DNA from: Cordia subcordata
Lineage: Eukaryota; Streptophyta; Magnoliopsida; Boraginales; Cordiaceae
Direction of reading: 5' to 3'
NCBI GenBank assembly: GCA_028554755.1
Contig: JAPTOF010000007.1
Span: forward strand, 18,151,001-18,215,000
Length of the DNA: 64,000 bases
Made by a program: the position numbers and the translations under genes. How positions within the stretch are numbered: position 1 is the stretch's first letter; the number at the start of each line of letters is the position of its first letter. Below the pieces are notes generated by a model that was not told the origin of the DNA, searched no databases, and saw only the letters and a list, made by a program, of their open reading frames with translations. Of this stretch, positions 57,814 to 64,000 are shown piece after piece.

Positions 57814-58915
57814 GATATATTTACACTATGTACCTACAAGTACATGATATAAGTTCCCTCAGAAGATCTTTGCTTTTAGTTAGGGTCTTTTTGAGAAAAA
57901 GAAAAATTATTTTCTACAATCTTTTATTTCTTGAAAATTACCTCATTTCCAGGAAGAAAGGATCTCTAGGTTATTAGAATTTGGCAATCTTGAGTTGTTA
58001 GCTAGTTGTTGCACTTCGTTTGTTCCCTTAAAACACAGATATTGCTATTGACTTGAGGAAGTTGCTCTTGAATCTAATTCTCTATATGTGTACAAAATCA
58101 ATGGATATGTTGTGATACCACTTCTCACGTGTGATCCTGACCAAAGATGCAATTATGATGAGCTACATGAATGAAATTGAGATGTGTCACATGATTTGAA
58201 GGGTTACGAACAACAACAATTAACGGTGATATCATATTGAAAAGATTAAAATTTTATGGTAATTTTAAAATTAATAATTTTCTTATGCGAAACTCAAATA
58301 TATTGTAATACACATTTAAAGTTTTCATGTCACGTTTTTAAGTACATCCATGAATTGAATATCTCATAGTTAAGGCCTTCTAATGATTCCTTTTACTTCA
58401 TACGCACTCACAATGTCTCACACAAATAATGTTATTCCAACCGTAAATCAATGTGTCGAGCCGTAGTAAAGATTGTCATTACTCACTAGAAAATTTTAGC
58501 GATTTAAAAACACTCCGCGAATAAGTGAATACGAGAAGAAATATTTGAAATAAAAATACCCTGCTCATAGATATCAAACTGCATTGAAGTTCACGTGTTA
58601 TTTAAATGTTAAAATTAGCTGCCAACGACATTTATTTATTTGTAAGTTATAACTTACTCTCTCAAGAGGCGACAGGATGTAATTGTTCTAATTGAATTTA
58701 TTATGATAATCATTTATTTAAATGATTACGAGACTTAAAAGTTATTGATACTTCAAATGTCACAATAATGACCATTAAAGCGAACTTGAACCTAAAATCT
58801 GTTGCATTTAACTTTTGCACCTACGTATCGTTTTGCTTACCGTAAATTTTTCTTCTTTCTTTGAAAAATATTTCTCAATTTTTCGGTGTTCTCTTTCCTT
58901 TTTTTTTTTTTCATT
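57814..58915. other. Intergenic DNA
   Basis: No gene or repeat recognised. Confidence 0.35.
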
Positions 58916-58919
58916 TTTA

Positions 58920-59005
58920 TTAACCCTCATCCCATAAGATTTGAACCTAAGACTTCACGCCTGAAAGAAATAATCTCAATTACTTAAATTATCTCATGAT
59001 CCCCT
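58920..59005 (-). mobile_element. tRNA-derived SINE head (family S), copy 4
   Basis: On the minus strand: box A-like ATGAGATAATTTAAGTAATTG and box B-like TTAGGTTCAAATCTTATGGG, in the order and spacing of the other three copies. The poly-T run just beyond (58900-58920 plus) could be its A-rich tail. Confidence 0.5.
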
Positions 59006-60600
59006 CAAATTTTCGATGTTTGGTCAACAGGTTAATTTTTCTGGGAAGCATTTAGCCGTACGCGGGAGACTCAGAAGCAAGCTCAATTTAGGTTTATTCA
59101 CCTTCATGCTTAAAGAGAACTGCAATCCGACAACCGTGAGATCACAACTATCAATACTGTTTCCTCTATGCCTCAACAATGTTCAAAATTTTCGCGGTTA
59201 ATTTTAGTTACTGCTACAAAAATATATGAACATGGACAGATCCTCGCTAACAATTTGACTCCATAATCAATCATACAGCTTTTTGATCCAAGAGTTAACA
59301 GCTTTTACCAAGTTGTCGCTGATGATAACCATGGCCAGACTCTGAAAACCTCGCGTGTCTTGTCTTCAATCCTTACAATGTAAACTCATGGATTTTGAGC
59401 AAGGACTCGTTTGGGTAATAATAGAAGAAAGATAGCGTGCCAGTGACCAGTTTCACAGAAGCATAGCATGCATGGCGAACTGGCTTCATAAGCGACAAAT
59501 TCAGTCTTGAACCATGCACAGGAATCCTCAGTAATTCAGACGCATGTAGAACTTGCTCTGTAAGAAGACAGATCTAGCCTTCAACCATGCAACAGGGCTT
59601 GTTCGCAATTCATCTTTCAACTATTCTCATACCTTAGAATAAGGGCTCCAAGTCCTGTAAAAGTACTTCTGAAATGCAGAATATCTGATCAATCTTCACC
59701 ACCTGGAGGAAACAATAATAATTGGTCAGTCCATGCCAATAGAAGTTCTGTGCTACCCTCTTGATCTTATGGAAGTAAAACAGGACCAAATCTTGCTATC
59801 AATTGTAATTCCTTCTAAACTTTCTGAGAAGTGCCATTTAATTCGTTGTAGAAGGTTAAGAATAAGTATAAAAGAGAACTACCCAAGAAATTTGCACCAT
59901 CAACTCAAATGTCAGCGCAAGTTGAACAAATTGATGAATTCGGACAATCGGCAGTGCTCCTATCTATTTTTATTTTCGATAAAACCAAAGTTCTCTTAAT
60001 CTCAAGGCAATTACATCCATGATATGAAATTGCGCAAATTCTAAAATCCAAGTTTGACCTAGTCTGACCTAGTCTTTCAGTACTAGAACTTTTCCTTTTA
60101 GTATGTCTACTTATTCTGTTCGGATTCTAGTTAAGAACAAAAATAAGGGAGCAGACAAACATTCTGTTGAATACTACAATTCAATAAGAGCTCAAAAGAG
60201 ATTGATCATTCTAGCCACTGCACCATCAGTCACACTTCTCCACAAAAAATATGAATGAATTACTTCAAGCAGTAGGACCAATAAGAGCATCATGAACACA
60301 TGCAGCCAGAGAGAGAGAGAGAGAGGAGACTTACGATTTGGTTCTCTCTGACTATGTCAAATTCCATTTTGAATGACGCATTCACCTTCACCTTCTGAGA
60401 CATGACTATTCTGTCAAAAGCTTGTTGTATCCTTGGCTACTTTAATTCTTAGGTAAGCTATACCTTTTGTTCATACACAGCAGAGAACAGAGAAGACATA
60501 AAATGATCCAGAAGTAGTCAAGAATCACCGAGAGACGCTGGCCCAGATTACAGGAGTTGATGCCCTTTTTTGTATCAAAATGTAACAATTGTACTTGACA
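59006..60600. other. Downstream region of LTN1, unassigned
   Basis: Base composition is less AT-biased than in the intergenic DNA to the left, and short open frames exist (59016, 59733), but none matches a family I know. The part next to 60600 should be LTN1 3' UTR. A GA microsatellite lies at 60311-60332. The words TCTTGAACCATGCACAGG and CCTTCAACCATGCAACAGG (59503, 59578) are a short imperfect repeat. Confidence 0.35.
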
Positions 60601-61341
60601 TTAAAAGGGAGATTGGCACAACGGGCAAGTTGATTTATGAGAAGTTGAAAACCACTTGTAGAGGCAGGCTGAGTGGAACTTATGCTTGCAGGTCTTGCAA
60701 GCGAGCCGAGGGAGGCTGTGATTGGTAGTATGGATGACACTGTAACAGATGGGGCATTCCTCAATTCCTTCAAATTCCTTGTCGAAGTTGCTTTTCCAAA
60801 TTCGTATTGCTTCAGCTAAGGCACCATTCTACACCATAAAAATAAGTCTACTATTAAGCCACTAAATCTAATTGGATTAAAATAAAAGAAGCACTTCTTA
60901 GGAAGTAAACTAAGGAGTAATACTGCCAGATCATGGTACAGCCAGCAACTACTAAAGTATTAAAGCAGATGGCTCCTGTTACATGGGTAAACTAAATACA
61001 AGAGAAAGCACGTCCTTTCTGTAGATGTTCATTTAGACAGGAAGCAGATATAGAAGTAGTAAACTTCATCAAATGCATAAATTAAGTCACACTGCTAGGG
61101 CGGAAGATACCTGATTACGAACAAACAACACCATTGACATTAGCCATTTTCTTTGCTTCGTTTCACTAATGCCAAGGCTCCTGGTACAATCCACATCCAC
61201 GGGTCGAAGTGGATAAGACGGGGGAAGACGAATCACTAGATCCATTCCTGTTTCATCCTTTGTATAGGTAGCTACAACCTCAAAGGCTGATTTGCTCACG
61301 CTGACTGAAAAGTTCTCATCCATAAAACTGGCATTCTTGAT
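60601..61341 (-). CDS. LTN1: E3 ubiquitin ligase listerin, last two coding exons
   Basis: Listerin ubiquitinates nascent chains on stalled 60S ribosomes (ribosome quality control). Two exons are seen: 61111-61341 (77 codons) and 60601-60828 (75 codons plus TAA), joined by a 282-bp GT-AG intron in phase 0. The first carries [36 protein letters not shown] and [16 protein letters not shown], the RWD-like region before the RING. The last has the C4HC3-like [38 protein letters not shown] and [10 protein letters not shown] at the very C-terminus. All metal-binding Cys and His residues are present, and this end is highly conserved in plants. The roughly 1,700 upstream residues are not in the window; a copia element sits in the preceding intron. 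The minus frame 60525-60773 is a shadow in another frame. Confidence 0.9.
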
Positions 61342-61506
61342 CTGCATTGAAGGAAATGAATTATTGCAACTTTACGGCATATGCCCATCAAAATCGACAG
61401 GGTGCATTGCTATTTTGTGATGGCATGTCAATCACCCAGGAAGGGAAGACAATAATATGATTTTTCCATCGAACTGTGAAGTGCACAGGTGAATATGCTT
61501 TAAACA
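61342..61506 (-). other. LTN1 intron sequence
   Basis: Begins (minus strand) upstream of the TTCAATGCAG acceptor. The copia insertion starts at 61507. Confidence 0.7.
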
Positions 61507-61691
61507 TGTTAAGTGTAGAGAGTTAGATAATATACTATGTTGCTATTGTAATAAGTCTCTCTCCCACATTGGAAGAGATATAGTATTTGCTCCTTATCAT
61601 AGTATTATAAATAGAGCAGGCTAATACCCTAAAAGGTATTAAGCCTTTAAGTCTTTCTCTCTGTCCATATGTGTCCTCTTTCTTTTTAACA
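61507..61691 (+). repeat. 5' LTR of copia #4
   Basis: A short LTR with a TATAAATAGAG box (about 61610) and a TCTCTC-rich part. It ends AACA just before the PBS. Confidence 0.78.
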
Positions 61692-61705
61692 TGATATCTA
61701 GAGCC

Positions 61706-62040
61706 AAACATTACTAACCCTAATATATATAGAGAGAGAGAGAGAGATCTCCATAACCACCAAAAAAAAAAAAAAACCCTAACCCTAAATGCCATCTCCG
61801 ATTAGTCATAATCCCATCATTTTTTCAAAAATTTGAACCCACATATCGCTTCCTCGTGCTCAAGCGACCTCGGCCACACCTTCACTGTCGCTGGAAATAG
61901 TGCCACGTGCCGGCACCTTCAGCGTGAGCTTCACGCACAGGCACCGGAGCTCCGGCCAGCTTCCTTCTCGCATCGGGATGCTCTCCCAAGTTTGCCCGTC
62001 TCAGCTATGCAATTGTTTTTGCAAAATTCTACCTCAGCAA
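61706..62040 (+). other. Copia #4 leader with GC-rich patch
   Basis: 61845-62000 is GC-rich compared with the surroundings and has an open plus frame of 73 codons (61833-62054) without recognisable similarity. It could be captured host DNA or native leader. Confidence 0.4.
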
Positions 62041-62273
62041 TGTGTTATTTGTGATCAATAGTGTCTTTGAGTTTTTTTTTTTTTAAATACGCAGAACTAA
62101 TTTCTTCTCTTGCTGGATTATTGAATTAGTTTGTGGGAGTGCTTTTATTATAGTGTGTTATTTGTGATCAACAGTGTCTTTGAGTTTTTTTTTTTTTTTT
62201 TAAATATGCAGAACTAATTTCTTCTCTTGCTGGATTATTGAATTAGTTTGTGGGAGTGCTTTTATTATAGTGT
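62041..62273. repeat. 113-bp tandem duplication in the copia #4 leader
   Basis: Two copies, starting TGTGTTATTTGTGATCAA at 62041 and 62154 and ending TTTTATTATAGTGT, are nearly identical apart from poly-T length and two substitutions, so it is a recent event. Confidence 0.85.
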
Positions 62274-62309
62274 AAGCGGCTACACATCTGATTCTTTCTT
62301 TCAGTCATT

Positions 62310-63302
62310 ATGGAATCTGACTTTGCTGAGAAAACAGAGACTCATGCTGAGTCCTTGAAAACTCATGTTGCTGCTACTCCACCAGTTGTCGAGAGAACTC
62401 ATGTTGCTGCTACTCCATCAGTTGTCATGCCCTCGTTTTCTGGTACTCCCACTATCACAACAATTAAGCTGAATGGTAAGAATTACTCATCATGGTCTGT
62501 GGCTGTCAATATTTGATTTCTTGGAGAAGGTTTGGAAGATCACCTATCCTCTGATTGTCCGCCTGATTTATCTATGACTGACGCTCGCATCTGGCGCCGT
62601 GTCAATGCCCAGTTGGTGAGTTTGTTTTGGCAATCCATGGAGGATTCTATCCAAACATGCTTTCGGAATTGCCAAACCTGTAAAACTATTTGGACTTCTG
62701 CTAAAGTGAGATATTCTCATCAAGTTACTCGAGCGTTTGATGTTGTGTCTGATATGCTGCGGGCCCAAGCAGATATAGAGTTGACAGATTATTACAACCG
62801 GTTTTACAATTCCATGTTTGAATTTCGTGATCTTTTCCCACTCAGTACAGATCCCACAGTGATTGCCCAACAGTGGGACAATTTGTGCTTGATCTTCTGG
62901 TTACACGAACTTCATCCTCAGTATGATGCTGTACGTTCTCAATTACTATCTAGTTCTACCTTGCCCACTTTAGATGATGCTTATGCTCGAGTACGGCATG
63001 CTCATCCCCACTCTTTGACTTCTGGTTCTCAAGATGAACAATCTGCTTTAGTTGTTCTTACCTTAACCCGTGACGAATACTTTGATCGTGGTGGTCATGG
63101 TAGAGGTCGTGGAACTTTTGGGCAAAAGGGAGGGCGTTCAAATGGTCAACGCCCTCGTTGCAGTTATTGTAATAAACTTGGTCATATTCTCGACAATTGT
63201 TGGACTCTTCATGGTCGTCCTTCTCAAGTTGCTAATGCAGTCCAAACAAATTTGGTCGAGCCTTCTACTTCTACAGTTCTCAGTGACTGGTACAGGGGAT
63301 GA
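62310..63302 (+). pseudogene. Copia #4 gag
   Basis: Starts MESDFAEKTETH at 62310. It contains a 17-residue repeat (THVAATP-VVE/M, twice), then LNGKNYSSWSVAV, a stop at 62514, and a 256-codon continuation with LSMTDARIWRRVNAQLV, DYYNRFYNSMFEFRDL and the zinc knuckle CSYCNKLGHILDNC. Gag is nearly intact, with one in-frame stop and a frame change at about 63290. Confidence 0.85.
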
Positions 63303-64000
63303 ATACTCCGAGTTCCTGCAGTTTAAGGCTTCTAAACAAGCTATGCATCCTACTTCGACCGCCTCCTTTGCTTAAACTAGCTCATCCACAGCTCTTATGA
63401 CCCGTACTGTACCTGACCTTGGTCCTTGGATTCTTGATTCTGGTGCATCTGATCATATTTGTGGTAATGTCCATTTACTCCCTCAGTTTAGACCTGGTAT
63501 GTTTTCGAATGTCACACTTGCAGATGGGTCATCTACCTCTGCTCGTGGAATTGGTATTGCACACCCCACATCTTCCATTCGCCTATCATCTGTTCTGTAT
63601 CTTCCAAACTTTCCTTTCGTCTGTGTTACATGATCAAATACCGTTTTCCATTTTGTTCCCTCCTAATGCTATTTATGTGATACCTCCTCGGGTTTTTGGA
63701 TGTGTCTGCTTTGTCCACAATCTTTCCCCTGGGGTAGACAAGCTAGGTCCTCGATCTATCAAGTGTGCGTTTCTTTGGTACTCTCGACGTCAAAAGGGTT
63801 ACAGGTGCTACTCTCCTGAGTTGAATCGATGGTTTGTGTCAGCTGATGTTACCTTCTTAGAGAGTACCTCTTTTTTCTCCTCAACCGACACTTCTACTAC
63901 CGTGGTCGAGTCTTTACCACTTCTAGTCGCTACCTTTGATATGTCTTTGGTCCCTTCTCATACTTCGGACCTCGACTCCACTGCTGAGTCCACTTCTCCA
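63303..64000 (+). pseudogene. Copia #4 protease joined to integrase C-terminus
   Basis: Protease: PWILDSGASDHICG (about 63430-63470) and SSVLYLPNFPF. Right after, from about 63640, come PPRVFGCVCFVHNLSPGVDKL and KGYRCYSPELNRWFVSADVTF, which belong to the region after the integrase DDE core. The zinc-binding and catalytic parts of integrase are therefore deleted. RT and RNase H would lie beyond the window. Confidence 0.82.

Larger units (their letters stand above)
61507..64000 (+). mobile_element. Ty1/copia element #4, in an LTN1 intron, runs off window
   Basis: The 5' LTR is 61507-61691 (185 bp, TGTTAAGTG...TTTTTAACA), followed by the PBS-like TGATATCTAGAGCC (61692-61705). Then come a leader, gag (62310-63300), protease (63397-63633) and, after a deletion, the integrase C-terminus (63634-64000). 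The left flank is AAACA; the 3' LTR and right target copy lie beyond the window. It is antisense to LTN1. Known copia elements in introns are often antisense, which avoids premature polyadenylation of the host transcript. Confidence 0.85.

Noticed and set aside
60525..60773. An 82-codon minus frame
   Set aside because: The real coding frame here is another one, encoding the listerin RING with all its Cys/His residues.

Overview
The window looks like a gene-poor, AT-rich stretch of a flowering-plant (eudicot) nuclear chromosome. The evidence is GT-AG introns in plant-type genes (a CHX cation/proton exchanger, a PADRE/DUF4228 protein, the RING end of listerin) and plant transposon families: Ty1/copia and Ty3/gypsy LTR elements, TRIM, MITEs, Helitron-like, hAT, a Mutator-like element and tRNA-derived SINEs. 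An asterid is my best guess, but nothing here fixes the species. No bacterial, organellar or CRISPR features were seen.

Layout. 1-1757: AT-rich DNA with a small TRIM (663-1089). 1758-18646: one decayed minus-strand copia element, flanked by ACTAT duplications, that later insertions expanded from about 6.6 kb to 16.9 kb. Nested in it are a solo LTR in gag (6303-7940), a second minus-strand copia element in the leader (8894-17098), and a MITE in the 5' LTR (17673-18146). The second copia element carries its own solo LTR (10892-12198) and an internal inversion (about 12924-16783). 19299-20740: a Helitron-like element and a decayed hAT transposase end. 21216-24745: an apparently intact three-exon CHX gene, the only complete multi-exon gene. 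24746-34900: intergenic DNA with MITEs, SINE-like repeats, a CACTA-like fragment and microsatellites. 34911-35378: a small intronless PADRE-domain gene on the minus strand with a TATA box. 35490-40135: intergenic, with one long-TIR MITE. 40141-45217: a structurally complete, rather young copia element on the minus strand (TSD CCTTG, six differences between LTRs) whose coding region is already broken. 45218-52583: intergenic, with MITEs, a GC-rich SINE with a perfect 16-bp target duplication, a 1.25-kb Mutator-like element and a degenerate tandem repeat. 52589-55632: an internally deleted Ty3/gypsy element (TSD ACTCC). 55638-60600: AT-rich repeats and unassigned DNA. 60601-61341: the last two coding exons of listerin (LTN1, minus strand). 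61507-64000: a plus-strand copia element, antisense within the upstream intron of listerin, running off the window.

The three host genes have no evident functional link: one is a membrane ion exchanger, one a probable membrane-anchored stress-related protein, one a ribosome-quality-control E3 ligase. Most of the interest lies in the insertion history, where TG...CA ends, target duplications and reading-frame continuity let the order of events be read directly. I found no evidence of an undescribed biochemical system.
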